From Dechloromonas sp. (GTDB lineage Bacteria; Pseudomonadota; Gammaproteobacteria; Burkholderiales; Rhodocyclaceae), in the NCBI GenBank assembly GCA_028687035.1, contig JAQUAX010000004.1:171927-235926 (forward strand): a stretch of 64,000 nt of DNA. The letters run 5' to 3'. The notes under the pieces were generated by a model, which had not been told where the DNA came from, did no database searches, and saw only the letters and a program-made list of their open reading frames with translations. Below are positions 9,897 to 18,750 of the stretch, piece by piece (within the stretch, counting starts at the first letter, position 1; every line of letters starts with the position of its first letter). The position numbers and the translations under genes are program-made.

Positions 9897-11705
9897 ATGA
9901 ATCCTCGTTTGCAGTTGCTGGCAGCGGTGCTGCCTTTGTCCATTTCCCATGCGCTGGCGCAGAACAGCCTCGATCCCATGCTGGTCACCGCGACCCGCCA
10001 GGAGATGCGGACGTCCGAATTGCTGTCGGACGTCACCGTGATCGACCGCGAAGAGCTCGACGCGGCCGGCCATTCGACGCTGGAAGAACTGCTGTCCCGG
10101 CAGCCGGGCATCGAATACGGCGCCAACGGCAGCTACGGCGCAGCCTCCAGCCTGTACGTCCGCGGCACGAACGGCAGCCATGTGCTGCTGCTGGTCGATG
10201 GCATGCGCGTCGGCTCGGCGACCTCGGGCAACGTGTCCTGGTCGCGCATTCCGGTCAGCCAGATCGAGCGCATCGAGATCGTCCGCGGTCCGGCGTCGTC
10301 GCTGTACGGCAGCGATGCGATCGGCGGCGTCGTCCAGGTGTTCACCCGCCAGGGGGCCGGTCCGCTGAATTTCCAGGGCGAGGCAGGCGCCGGCTCCAAC
10401 GACACCAGCTCGGCCAGCGGCGGTCTGTCCGGTGCCCAGAACGGCTGGCGCTACGCGCTGAACGCGAGCACCTATTCGACCGGCGGTTTCAACAGCAAGC
10501 CGTGGAGCGCCACGGCCAGCAAGGACCGCGACGGTTACTGGAACAACAGCCTGTCCGGCCGGCTCGGCTACAGTTTCGCCAAGGGCCATGAAGCCGGCGT
10601 CAGCTTCCTGCACAGCGACGGAGAGAACCGCTACGACGGCAGCGGGGCAAGTGTCGATTGGCGCAACCGGGTCCGTGTCGACAGCTTCAATACCTTCCTG
10701 AAGAACGCGATCACCGACAGCTGGACGAGTACGCTCAGTATCGGTGGCAGTACCGACGATTCCGAGGAACTGAAGGACGGCGCACGCAACAGCGTCTTCC
10801 GCACCGAGCAGGTGCTCTATGCCTGGCAGAACGACTTCCGGACGCGCTTCGGCAATTTCCTGCTCGGCGTCGAACGCCTGGAGCAGAAAGTCGATACGAC
10901 GACCAAGTACACAGCGACGGAGCGTACCAACGATTCGCTGCTGGCCGGCTGGAACGTCGCCTATCAGGCCCACCGCCTGCAGCTCAACCTGCGTCACGAC
11001 GACAATTCCCAGTTCGGCGACAAGACCACCGGTTCGGTGTCCTACGGTTACCGCTTCTCGCCCAACTGGCGGGCCAACCTCGGTTACGGCACGGCGTTTA
11101 AGGCGCCGACCTTCAACGATCTCTACTACCCGCTGAACTGGGGTTACCACGGCAATCCCGACCTGCTGCCGGAGAGCTCGAAGAATCGCGAGGCGGCGCT
11201 GCATTTCGAGACCGGCCGCCAGCACGTGTCGCTGACCTGGTTCCTGAACCGCGTCGAGAACCTGATCGTCTGGACGAACACGCCGAGCAACGTCGGCAAC
11301 GCCCGCCTCGAAGGCGCCATTCTCGCCTACGAAGGATCGGCGGCCGGGTTCGACCTGCGCGCCAACTACAACCTGCTCGACGCCAAGGATGCGGATACCG
11401 GGCAGCGCCTGGCGCGCCGCGCCCGCCACTACGGTACGGCGTCGGTCGGCCAGTCGATCGGGGCCTGGGAATGGCGCGTCGAGCAGCACCTCAGCGACAG
11501 CCGGATGGACTATCCTTACGGCGAGCCGCCGAAGAAGTTGGCCGGTTACGCGCTGACCCACCTGTACGGCGCCTACCGCCTGAGTCCCGACTGGTCGGTG
11601 TTTGCCCGGGTCAACAACCTGTTCGACCGCGAATACGTGCTGGCCGACGGTTACGCCACGCCGGGCGTCAATGCCTTCCTCGGTATCCGCTACAGCCCGA
11701 AGTAA
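9897..11705 (+). CDS. btuB: TonB-dependent vitamin B12 receptor BtuB
   Basis: Outer-membrane receptor of 602 residues, the usual BtuB size. A signal peptide (MNPRLQLLAAVLPLSISHALA) is followed by a TonB box-like stretch (PMLVTATRQE), then the plug domain (about residues 40-145, with SLYVRGTNGSHVLLLVDGMR and RIEIVRGPASSLYGSDAIGG) and the 22-strand barrel ending in aromatic-rich strands (FLGIRYSPK). ATG at 9897 follows AAGGAAG. Its position directly under a B12 riboswitch and ahead of btuCDF gives strong support for corrinoid uptake. Confidence 0.95.
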   Translation: MNPRLQLLAAVLPLSISHALAQNSLDPMLVTATRQEMRTSELLSDVTVIDREELDAAGHSTLEELLSRQPGIEYGANGSYGAASSLYVRGTNGSHVLLLVDGMRVGSATSGNVSWSRIPVSQIERIEIVRGPASSLYGSDAIGGVVQVFTRQGAGPLNFQGEAGAGSNDTSSASGGLSGAQNGWRYALNASTYSTGGFNSKPWSATASKDRDGYWNNSLSGRLGYSFAKGHEAGVSFLHSDGENRYDGSGASVDWRNRVRVDSFNTFLKNAITDSWTSTLSIGGSTDDSEELKDGARNSVFRTEQVLYAWQNDFRTRFGNFLLGVERLEQKVDTTTKYTATERTNDSLLAGWNVAYQAHRLQLNLRHDDNSQFGDKTTGSVSYGYRFSPNWRANLGYGTAFKAPTFNDLYYPLNWGYHGNPDLLPESSKNREAALHFETGRQHVSLTWFLNRVENLIVWTNTPSNVGNARLEGAILAYEGSAAGFDLRANYNLLDAKDADTGQRLARRARHYGTASVGQSIGAWEWRVEQHLSDSRMDYPYGEPPKKLAGYALTHLYGAYRLSPDWSVFARVNNLFDREYVLADGYATPGVNAFLGIRYSPK

Positions 11706-11711
11706 TTTTCG

Positions 11712-12689
11712 ATGCCCACCCGCCGCCGCGCCCTGCTGATTCTCTCCGCGCTTTGCCTGCTGGCCGTCGCCAGTCTCGGCCTGGCGCTGGTCGTCGGCAG
11801 TTTCCGCGTGGCGCCGGCCGATGTGCTGGGGGCCTTGTTCGGCCGGGCCGGCGATGGCGCCGACGTCGTGATCCAGCTGCGCCTGCCGCGGGCGCTGGCC
11901 GGTTTCGCGTGCGGCGGCCTGCTGGCGCTGGCCGGCGCGCTGATGCAGGTGCTGCTGCGCAACCCGCTGGCCGATCCCTACGTGCTCGGGATTTCCGGCG
12001 GGGCCGGGGTCGGTGCGATGTTCGGGATCATCGTCGGCTTGCCGGCGTTCGGCATCGACGGCCTGGCCTTTGCCGGTGCCTTGGGCGCGATGCTGATCGT
12101 TTTCGGCCTGGCCCACGGCGACGGCAGCTGGACGCAGACCCGGCTGCTGCTGACCGGCGTCATCGTCGCCGCCGGCTGCGGCGCGCTGGTCGCGTTGATG
12201 CTTTCGGTCGCCGAGGAGCACAAGCTGCGCGGCATGCTCTTCTGGCTGATGGGCGACCTCGGCCAGAGCGCCCGCTGGTGGCCGCCGCTGCTGGCGCTGG
12301 CCGTCGCGCTGGCGCTGGCCATGCCATTCGCCCGCGAACTGAACCTGCTGGCGCGCGGCCTGCTGCAGGCCCGGGCGCTCGGCGTCGCGGTCGACCGGCT
12401 GCGTTACGCGATTTACCTGCTCGCCTCGCTGGCCACCGCGGCGTCGGTGACGACCGCCGGCTCGATCGGCTTCGTCGGCCTGGTCGTGCCGCACCTGGTC
12501 CGGCTCGCGATCGGCAACGACCAGCGCCTGCTGCTGCCGGCCTCGGTGCTGGCCGGCGGTTCGCTGCTGGTCCTGGCCGACACCGCGGCGCGCACCGTGA
12601 TCGCCCCGCAGCAGCTGCCGGTCGGCGTGCTGACCGCGCTGATCGGCGTGCCGGTCTTCCTGTTCCTGCTGTCGAGGCAGCCGCGATGA
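11712..12689 (+). CDS. btuC: Vitamin B12 ABC transporter permease BtuC
   Basis: FecCD-family inner-membrane permease of 325 residues with about ten transmembrane helices. Typical signatures are LRLPRALAGFACGGLLALAG (residue about 57), NPLADPYVLGISGGAGVGA and GSIGFVGLVVPHLVR (residue about 250). Together with BtuD and BtuF it carries B12 across the inner membrane. It starts 6 bases after btuB, and its stop overlaps the btuD start as ATGA, so the proteins are likely made in linked amounts. Its siderophore-permease relatives are excluded mainly by the riboswitch and the neighbours. Confidence 0.93.
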   Translation: MPTRRRALLILSALCLLAVASLGLALVVGSFRVAPADVLGALFGRAGDGADVVIQLRLPRALAGFACGGLLALAGALMQVLLRNPLADPYVLGISGGAGVGAMFGIIVGLPAFGIDGLAFAGALGAMLIVFGLAHGDGSWTQTRLLLTGVIVAAGCGALVALMLSVAEEHKLRGMLFWLMGDLGQSARWWPPLLALAVALALAMPFARELNLLARGLLQARALGVAVDRLRYAIYLLASLATAASVTTAGSIGFVGLVVPHLVRLAIGNDQRLLLPASVLAGGSLLVLADTAARTVIAPQQLPVGVLTALIGVPVFLFLLSRQPR

Positions 12690-13459
12690 GCGGGCCGCTG
12701 CTCGAAGCCCGTCAGCTGGCCGTCGAAATCGGCTGCCACCGCGTCGTCGACCGCATGGACCTCGCGGTCGGGCCTGGCGAATGCGTCGCCATCCTCGGTC
12801 GCAACGGCGCCGGCAAATCGACACTGCTGTCGACGCTGGCCGGCCTGCGTCCGCCGGCGGCCGGCGCCGTGCTGCTCGACGGCGAGGACTGCGCGCTGCT
12901 GCAGCCGCGGCTGGCGGCGCTGCGCCGCGGCTGGCTCGGCCAGTTCCAGTCCGATCCCTTCGGATCGACGGTGCTGGAAACCGCGCTGACCGGGCGTCAC
13001 CCACATCTCGGCCGCTGGGCCTGGGAAAGCGCGCGCGACGCCGAGATCGCCCGCCAGGCGCTGGCCGCAGTCGGGCTGGCCGGGCTGGCCGACCGCCAGG
13101 TGCAGACGCTGTCCGGCGGCGAACGCCAGCGGCTGGCGATCGCGACGCTGCTGACCCAGGCGCCGCCGCTCTACCTGCTCGACGAGCCCTTGTCCCACCT
13201 CGACCTCAACCACCAGATGGCGGTGCTCGGGCTGTTTGCCGGCGCCGCGCGCGATTGCGGCGCGGGCGTCGTCATGGTGCTGCACGATCCGGCGCTGGCC
13301 TGGCGCTTCTGCGACCGGGCGCTGCTGGTGCATGGCGACGGCCGCCACGAGCAGGGGAGCGTGGACGAGATGCTGACCGCCGAGCGCCTGTCGGCGCTGT
13401 ACCAATACCCGCTGCGTGCCGTCGCCGAAGACGGCCTGATCAGTTTCCTGCCCTGCTAA
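12686..13459 (+). CDS. btuD: Vitamin B12 ABC transporter ATP-binding protein BtuD
   Basis: ABC ATPase of 257 residues with Walker A GRNGAGKST (about residue 36), the ABC signature LSGGERQRL, Walker B LYLLDEP and the switch histidine (VMVLHDP). It powers B12 import through BtuC. The start ATG at 12686 overlaps the btuC stop by four bases. A much longer frame exists upstream, but it is an arginine-rich shadow of btuC. The gene ends 19 bases before btuF. Confidence 0.93.
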   Translation: MSGPLLEARQLAVEIGCHRVVDRMDLAVGPGECVAILGRNGAGKSTLLSTLAGLRPPAAGAVLLDGEDCALLQPRLAALRRGWLGQFQSDPFGSTVLETALTGRHPHLGRWAWESARDAEIARQALAAVGLAGLADRQVQTLSGGERQRLAIATLLTQAPPLYLLDEPLSHLDLNHQMAVLGLFAGAARDCGAGVVMVLHDPALAWRFCDRALLVHGDGRHEQGSVDEMLTAERLSALYQYPLRAVAEDGLISFLPC

Positions 13460-13478
13460 AGTCCTTTCCGGAGTTTTC

Positions 13479-14276
13479 ATGTCCTTGTTCCGCCTTCTTG
13501 CCGGCCTGCTGCTGCTCGCCGGTTTCGCGGCCGCTGCCCGGGCCGACTGTCCGCGCATCGTCAGCCAGTCGCCCTACCTGAGCGCCGCGCTCGACTGGTT
13601 CGGCCGCGCCGACTGCCTGGTCGGCGTGTCGCGCTACGATTCCCGCCGCCTGCCGCACACCGGCGGCGTCCGTGACCCGGACGGCGCGGCGATCGCCCGC
13701 CTGCAGCCGGACCTGGTGATCGTCTCGCGGAGCACCGGCACCGCCGAACTGGAAATGCTGCTGCCGGACGCGGCCCGCCTGCTCCAGGTCGACGGTCTCG
13801 AGTCGGTCGATGGCGCCGACGCGATGCTGCTCGCCGTCGGCGAAGCGAGCCGGGCGGTCGCCCCGGCCGGCCGGGTCGAAGCGCTGCAGCATGCCCGCCG
13901 CGCGCTGGCCGGACGCATCGGCGCGCGCGGCCAGCGCGTGCTGGTGCTGTCGGCATGCAGCGCCCTGCCCTATTCCTACGGCCGCGGCCACTACGTCGGC
14001 GATGCCTTCGTCCGGGCCGGCTTCGACGTCGTCGAGACCGCGCCGCGCCTGCGCCACCTGCGCGACGGCGAGCCGATCGCCTCGATCGGCCAGCTGGTCG
14101 GGGCGCTGCGCCCGGACCTGATCGTCTCGCTGAACCACCGCGACTCGGTCGCCTGCAACGCCGAACTGGGCCAGCAGCCGGTCCGCATCGTCCACCTGAC
14201 CGGCGAGAATTTCTTCAATCCGGGGCCGCGCCTGCTCGACGGCTACCGCGAACTTACGGAGGCCATGCAACGATGA
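13479..14276 (+). CDS. btuF: Periplasmic B12-binding protein BtuF
   Basis: Class III substrate-binding protein of 265 residues with a signal peptide (MSLFRLLAGLLLLAGFAAAARA). The two lobes show RIVSQSPYLSAALDWFG and LVGVSRYDSRRLPHTGGVRDPDGAAIARLQPDLVI at the first lobe and a second lobe ending in VHLTGENFFNPGPRLLDGYREL. It hands corrinoid from BtuB to BtuCD. The stop overlaps the cobO start as ATGA. TSVS-type iron-siderophore binders share the fold, so the substrate call rests mainly on the operon. Confidence 0.9.
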   Translation: MSLFRLLAGLLLLAGFAAAARADCPRIVSQSPYLSAALDWFGRADCLVGVSRYDSRRLPHTGGVRDPDGAAIARLQPDLVIVSRSTGTAELEMLLPDAARLLQVDGLESVDGADAMLLAVGEASRAVAPAGRVEALQHARRALAGRIGARGQRVLVLSACSALPYSYGRGHYVGDAFVRAGFDVVETAPRLRHLRDGEPIASIGQLVGALRPDLIVSLNHRDSVACNAELGQQPVRIVHLTGENFFNPGPRLLDGYRELTEAMQR

Positions 14277-14878
14277 ACGCGAATCCGCAGGACAACCGCC
14301 ACGCCGAGCGCATGCAGCGCAAGAAGGACGTCGTCGATGGCAAGATCGCCGTCGCCCAGGAGGAGCGCGGCGTGCTGGTGGTCAATACCGGCAACGGCAA
14401 GGGCAAGTCGTCGGCCGCCTTCGGCGTCGTCGCCCGGGCGCTGGGCCACGGCATGCGGGTCGGCGTCGTGCAGTTCGTCAAGGGCCGCTCGGATACCGGC
14501 GAGGAAGCCTTCTTCCGCAAGCAGCCGGGCGTCGCCTGGCATGTCGGCGGCGAGGGCTTCACCTGGGAAACGCAGGACAAGGAGCGCGACGCGCGCGCCG
14601 CGCAGGCGGCCTGGGAAGTCGCCCGCGGCCACCTCGGCGATCCCGCGGTCGACCTCGTCGTGCTCGACGAAATGACCTACGCGTTCAAGTACGGCTGGCT
14701 CGAACTGGACGTGGTGATCGCCACGCTGCTGTCGCGCCCGCCGATGCAGCACGTCATCATCACCGGCCGGGCGGCGCCGCAGGCGCTGCGCGACGTGGCC
14801 GACACGGTCAGCGACATCGGCATGGAAAAGCATGCCTTCCAGGCCGGGGTCAAGGCGATGCCGGGGCTGGAGTGGTGA
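14273..14878 (+). CDS. cobO: Cob(I)yrinic acid a,c-diamide adenosyltransferase (CobO/BtuR)
   Basis: CobA/CobO/BtuR-type adenosyltransferase of 201 residues. It attaches the 5'-deoxyadenosyl group to the cobalt of corrinoids, giving the adenosylcobalamin form that methylmalonyl-CoA mutase needs. The N-terminal helix QRKKDVVDGKIA is followed by the ATP-binding P-loop NTGNGKGKSSAAFG (about residue 40), QFVKGRSDTGEE and LDEMTYAFKYGWL. The start overlaps the btuF stop, and the stop overlaps the cobB start as TGATG. It works in both de novo synthesis and salvage. Confidence 0.94.
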   Translation: MNANPQDNRHAERMQRKKDVVDGKIAVAQEERGVLVVNTGNGKGKSSAAFGVVARALGHGMRVGVVQFVKGRSDTGEEAFFRKQPGVAWHVGGEGFTWETQDKERDARAAQAAWEVARGHLGDPAVDLVVLDEMTYAFKYGWLELDVVIATLLSRPPMQHVIITGRAAPQALRDVADTVSDIGMEKHAFQAGVKAMPGLEW

Positions 14879-16152
14879 TGGCCGCCTGTCCCGCGCTGCT
14901 CGTCGCCGCACCGGCTTCCGGTCAGGGCAAGACCACCGTCACCGCTGCGCTGGCCCGGCTGCATGCCCGCCAGGGGCGGCGCGTCACGGTGTTCAAGTGC
15001 GGCCCGGATTTCCTCGATCCGCAGATTCACGCCTTTGCGTCCGGTCGACCGTGCCGCAATCTGGATCTCGGCATGTGCGGCGAAGCCGACGCCGCGTGGC
15101 GGCTGGCCGCGGCCGCCGCCGACTCCGACCTGATCCTGGTGGAAGGCGTCATGGGCCTGTTCGACGGGCAGCCGTCGGCGGCCGACATCGCGTGCCGCTT
15201 CGGCATCCCGGTGCTGGCGCTGATCGACGCCGGCGCGATGGCCCAGACCTTCGGCGCGGTCGCCCACGGCCTGGCCAGCTACCGGCCGGGCCTGCCCTTC
15301 GCCGGCGTGCTGGCCAACCGCGTCGGCAGCGCCCACCATGCCGAATTGCTGAAGCAGAGCCTGCCGCCCGGCATGGGCTGGTTCGGCGCGCTGCCGCGCG
15401 GCGACAGCCTGCCGGAGCGCCACCTCGGCCTGCTGCAGGCGGCCGAGATCGACGACCTCGGCGCCCGCCTCGACCGCCTGGCCGACGCGCTGGCCGCCTC
15501 GGCCGCGGTGGACCTGCCGCCGCCGGTCGAATTCGCCGACCAGCCGCCGCCGACCGTGGCGCCGCGGCTCGCCGGCCGGCGCATCGCGGTCGCCCGCGAC
15601 GCCGCCTACGGCTTCATCTACCCGGCCAATCTGGACACGCTGCAGGCGCTCGGCGCCGATGTCGAGTTCTTCTCTCCGCTCGCCGGCGACGCGCTGCCCG
15701 ACTGCGACGCGGTATGGCTGCCCGGCGGCTACCCGGAACTGCATGCGCCGACGCTGGCCGCCAACCCCGGCCTGTGGCGGGCGCTGGCCGCGCATGTCGA
15801 GGCCGGCAAGCCGCTGCTTGCCGAATGCGGCGGCATGATGAGCCTGTTCGAATCGGTCGTGGACAAGGCCGGGGCGAGTCATCCCTTCGCCGGCCTGCTG
15901 CCCGGGCGGGCGGTGATGCAGCCGCGTCTGGCGGCGCTCGGCACGCAGTTCGCCGATCTGCCGGAGGGGCGGCTGTCCGGCCACACCTTCCACTACTCGC
16001 GCAGCGACACCCCGCTCGCGCCGCTGGTCCGCGCCCGTACCGCCGAAGGCCGCGACGGCGAGGCGATCTACCGGCGCGGCCGGCTGACCGCGTCGTACGT
16101 ACATTTCTACTTTCCGTCCAATCCGGACGCGGTGGCCGTGCTGTTTTCCTGA
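14878..16152 (+). CDS. cobB: Cobyrinate a,c-diamide synthase CobB
   Basis: Glutamine amidotransferase of 424 residues that amidates the a and c side chains of cobyrinic acid. The N-terminal half is a dethiobiotin-synthetase-like ATPase (P-loop APASGQGKTTVTAAL, then FKCGPDFLDPQIH and VEGVMGLFDG). The C-terminal half is a type-1 glutaminase, where LLAECGGMMSLFE carries the nucleophile cysteine and GHTFHYS a catalytic histidine. ATG at 14878 is preferred because it overlaps the cobO stop. It is the last gene of the riboswitch operon. The rest of the corrin pathway is not in this window. Confidence 0.93.
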   Translation: MAACPALLVAAPASGQGKTTVTAALARLHARQGRRVTVFKCGPDFLDPQIHAFASGRPCRNLDLGMCGEADAAWRLAAAAADSDLILVEGVMGLFDGQPSAADIACRFGIPVLALIDAGAMAQTFGAVAHGLASYRPGLPFAGVLANRVGSAHHAELLKQSLPPGMGWFGALPRGDSLPERHLGLLQAAEIDDLGARLDRLADALAASAAVDLPPPVEFADQPPPTVAPRLAGRRIAVARDAAYGFIYPANLDTLQALGADVEFFSPLAGDALPDCDAVWLPGGYPELHAPTLAANPGLWRALAAHVEAGKPLLAECGGMMSLFESVVDKAGASHPFAGLLPGRAVMQPRLAALGTQFADLPEGRLSGHTFHYSRSDTPLAPLVRARTAEGRDGEAIYRRGRLTASYVHFYFPSNPDAVAVLFS

Positions 16153-16254
16153 TAATCCGGTTTTTGCGGAATAAAGATTAGCCACAGTCTGATTTTTGTG
16201 GCCGGTCCAGCGGTTAAACTACGCCTCGTTTCATTCCCCACAACGGAGACAAGC

Positions 16255-17133
16255 ATGAAAAATTTCGCCCTGATGGCCGCGGCGCTGGTCCTCGGCTTCA
16301 CCCTCAGCGTCGGTGACGCCGAGGCCGCCAAGCGGCTCGGCGGCGGCGGCTCGACCGGCATGCAGCGCCAGTCGGTCGCGCCGAGCAAGAACACGCAACA
16401 GGCCGCACCGGCCCAGCAGCAGACCGCGGCGCCCGCCGCCGCGCCGCAGGCGCAGCCGAAGCGCTCGTGGATGGGTCCGCTGGCCGGCCTCGCCGCCGGT
16501 CTCGGCCTGGCCGCGCTGGCTTCGCACTTCGGCTTCGGCGAGGAACTCGCCAATTTCATGATGATGGCCCTGCTGGCGATGGTCGTGATCGGCGTCATCG
16601 GCTTCTTCATGCGCAAGAAGGCTGCGGCACAGGGACACGGCATGCAGTACGCCGGAGCCGGTGCCGGCTACGGCGGTGCGCCGCAGGTGGGTGACTCCCT
16701 GCCGGCCGGCGGCAGTGCCGCCGCGGCCGCTCCGGTCGCTGCCGCTGCTGCGGGCAGCATCCCGGCCGGCTTCGATGTCGAGGGCTTCGTGCGCAACGCC
16801 AAGGTCAACTTCATCCGCCTGCAGGCCGCCAACGATGCCGGCAACCTCGACGACATCCGCGAATTCACGTCGCCGGAAATGTTCGCCGAGATCAAGCTGG
16901 CGATGGGCGAGCGCGCCGGTGCCCAGCAGGAGACCGACGTCGTCCGCCTCGACGCCGAAGTCATCGACGTCAGCGAGGAAGCCGGCCGCTACATCGTCAG
17001 CGTCCGCTTCAGCGGCCTGATCCGCGAAGACAAGGCGGCTCCGGCCGAAGCCTTCGACGAGATCTGGCACATGAGCAAGCCGGCCGACGGCAGCCGCGGC
17101 TGGGTGCTGGCCGGCATCCAGCAGGTCCAGTAA
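16255..17133 (+). CDS. Tim44-like domain protein
   Basis: Exported or membrane protein of 292 residues. A signal-like N-terminus (MKNFALMAAALVLGFTLSVGDAEA) is followed by a glycine/alanine/glutamine-rich linker (about residues 25-75), one or two hydrophobic helices (MGPLAGLAAGLGLAALASHFG and MMMALLAMVVIGVIGFFM) and a C-terminal Tim44-like domain (about residues 165-290, FDVEGFVRNAKVNFIRLQ through WVLAGIQQVQ). Bacterial members are common in this order and lack a proven function. The yeast namesake tethers the import motor to the membrane, but the same role should not be assumed here. Confidence 0.85.
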   Translation: MKNFALMAAALVLGFTLSVGDAEAAKRLGGGGSTGMQRQSVAPSKNTQQAAPAQQQTAAPAAAPQAQPKRSWMGPLAGLAAGLGLAALASHFGFGEELANFMMMALLAMVVIGVIGFFMRKKAAAQGHGMQYAGAGAGYGGAPQVGDSLPAGGSAAAAAPVAAAAAGSIPAGFDVEGFVRNAKVNFIRLQAANDAGNLDDIREFTSPEMFAEIKLAMGERAGAQQETDVVRLDAEVIDVSEEAGRYIVSVRFSGLIREDKAAPAEAFDEIWHMSKPADGSRGWVLAGIQQVQ

Positions 17134-17155
17134 GCCCGTCGCACCGCGATGCACG

Positions 17156-17188
17156 AAGGGCCGGCCTTGCGCCGGCCCTTTTTCTTTC
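17156..17188 (+). terminator. Intrinsic terminator after the Tim44-like gene
   Basis: A perfect 10-base stem (AAGGGCCGGC at 17156-17165, GCCGGCCCTT at 17171-17180) with loop CTTGC, followed by TTTCTTTC on the plus strand. It separates the gene from the convergent selO and may also act weakly in reverse. Confidence 0.88.
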
Positions 17189-18683
17189 AGCTCGAGCAGC
17201 TGACCTGCAGGCCGTTCGCCCAGTCGGGCGGCAGCGCGGCATAGGCGGCATTGTCCGGCTGCTCGTCGTAGGGCTGGCGCAGGCAGGCCAGCAGGCGGGC
17301 GACTTCGGAAAAGTCCTTGTCGCTCGCGCGGCGGATCGCGACCTCGGCCAGCCAGTTGCGCAACACGTATTTCGGGTTGGCGGCGCGCATTGCCGCCTGC
17401 CGTTCGGCATCCGGCCACGGCGTGCGGGCCAGCCGGGCCCGCCAGGTCGCCAGCCAGGCGTCGCAGGCAGCGCGGTCGACGAACTGGTCGCGCAGCGGGG
17501 CGTCGGTTTTGGCCCGTTCCGGCGCGTCGACCGCGGCCGGCAGCTGCGACAGCGTGCGGAAGAACAGCGTGTAATCGGGCCGGTGTTCCTGCAGCAGCGC
17601 GAAGGTCGCGCCGATGAAGGCCTCGTCGTCGGGCTGTGCGTCGCGCAGGCCGAGCTTGGCGCGCATCAGGCGCTCGAAGGTCTGGCCGAAGGCGTCGCCA
17701 TAGCTTTCGTCGATGGCGGCGCGGGCCGCTTCCGCATCGCCGAGCAGCGGCACGAAGGCCTCGGCCAGGCAATAGAGGTTCCACTGCGCGACATGCGGCT
17801 GGTTGCGGTAGCTGTAGCGGCCGTGGTCGTCCGAGTGGTTGCAGATGTGGCCGGCATCGAAGGCTTCCATGAAGCCGAACGGACCGTAGTCCAGCGTCAG
17901 CCCGAGGATGGACATGTTGTCGGTGTTCATGACGCCGTGCATGAAGCCGACCGCCATCCAGTGCGCGATCAGCTCGCCGGTGCGGATGGCGACGTCGCGC
18001 AGCAGCGCGTCGTGGGGATTCGCTGCGGTGCGGCATTCCGGCCGGAAGGTGTCGATCACGTAGTCGGCCAGCCGGCGCAGTTCGCCGATCCGGCCGCGCG
18101 CCGCCCAGTGCTCGAAGGAGCCGAAACGCACGAAGCCGGGCGCGACGCGGGTGACGACGGCAGCCGTCTCGACCATCTCGCGGCGTACCGGTTGGTCGGC
18201 GCCGATCACGCACAGCGCCCGCGTCGTCGGGATGCCGAGCCCGGCCATCGCTTCCGAGCACAGGAATTCGCGGATCGACGAGCGCAGCACCGCGCGGCCG
18301 TCGGCGCCGCGCGAGTACGGCGTGCGGCCGGCGCCCTTGAGCTGGATTTCCCAGTGGCCGTGCGCGTTGCGCAGGCCGCCGAGCAGGTGGGCCCGGCCGT
18401 CGCCGAGCTGGCCGGCCCAGACGCCGAACTGGTGGCCGGAATAGACGGCGGCCAGCGGGTCGGCGCCGGGCAGCCGGCGGTTGCCGGCAAACAGCTCTGC
18501 GAATTGCGCGTGTCCGAGCAGGTCGCGCGGCAGGCCGAGCAGCTCGGCGACTTCGTCGCTGACGCCGACGACGTAGGGATCGGGCAGCGGCTGCGGATCG
18601 AGGCGCGTGTAGAACGCGTCGGGCAGCGCGGCGAAGCTGTTGTCGAAGGGGGGCAGGTCGGGCAGGCGGTCGGGGGCGTTCAT
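17187..18683 (-). CDS. selO: Protein adenylyltransferase SelO (YdiU)
   Basis: Pseudokinase-fold enzyme of 498 residues that transfers AMP from ATP to Ser, Thr or Tyr of target proteins and is linked to redox stress in E. coli. Visible signatures are [22 protein letters not shown] (split over the nucleotide site), [35 protein letters not shown] with the catalytic aspartate region, and [13 protein letters not shown]. The C-terminus VSCSS matches the cysteine form that replaces the selenocysteine of animal SelO. It stands alone; the next gene on the same strand begins 67 bases upstream. Confidence 0.94.
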   Translation of the reverse strand: MNAPDRLPDLPPFDNSFAALPDAFYTRLDPQPLPDPYVVGVSDEVAELLGLPRDLLGHAQFAELFAGNRRLPGADPLAAVYSGHQFGVWAGQLGDGRAHLLGGLRNAHGHWEIQLKGAGRTPYSRGADGRAVLRSSIREFLCSEAMAGLGIPTTRALCVIGADQPVRREMVETAAVVTRVAPGFVRFGSFEHWAARGRIGELRRLADYVIDTFRPECRTAANPHDALLRDVAIRTGELIAHWMAVGFMHGVMNTDNMSILGLTLDYGPFGFMEAFDAGHICNHSDDHGRYSYRNQPHVAQWNLYCLAEAFVPLLGDAEAARAAIDESYGDAFGQTFERLMRAKLGLRDAQPDDEAFIGATFALLQEHRPDYTLFFRTLSQLPAAVDAPERAKTDAPLRDQFVDRAACDAWLATWRARLARTPWPDAERQAAMRAANPKYVLRNWLAEVAIRRASDKDFSEVARLLACLRQPYDEQPDNAAYAALPPDWANGLQVSCSS

Positions 18684-18750
18684 CGTTCTCGTCGGGGAGG
18701 GCCGGCGACAGGCCGGCGTCCCCCGTCAGATCGCGGCGCCGCCGCTTGGT

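Noticed and set aside
9723..13004. Very long minus-strand frame of 1093 codons opposite btuB-btuC-btuD
   Set aside because: Antisense frame in GC-rich DNA with arginine/glutamine/alanine composition and no domain; btu genes have clear motifs on the plus strand.
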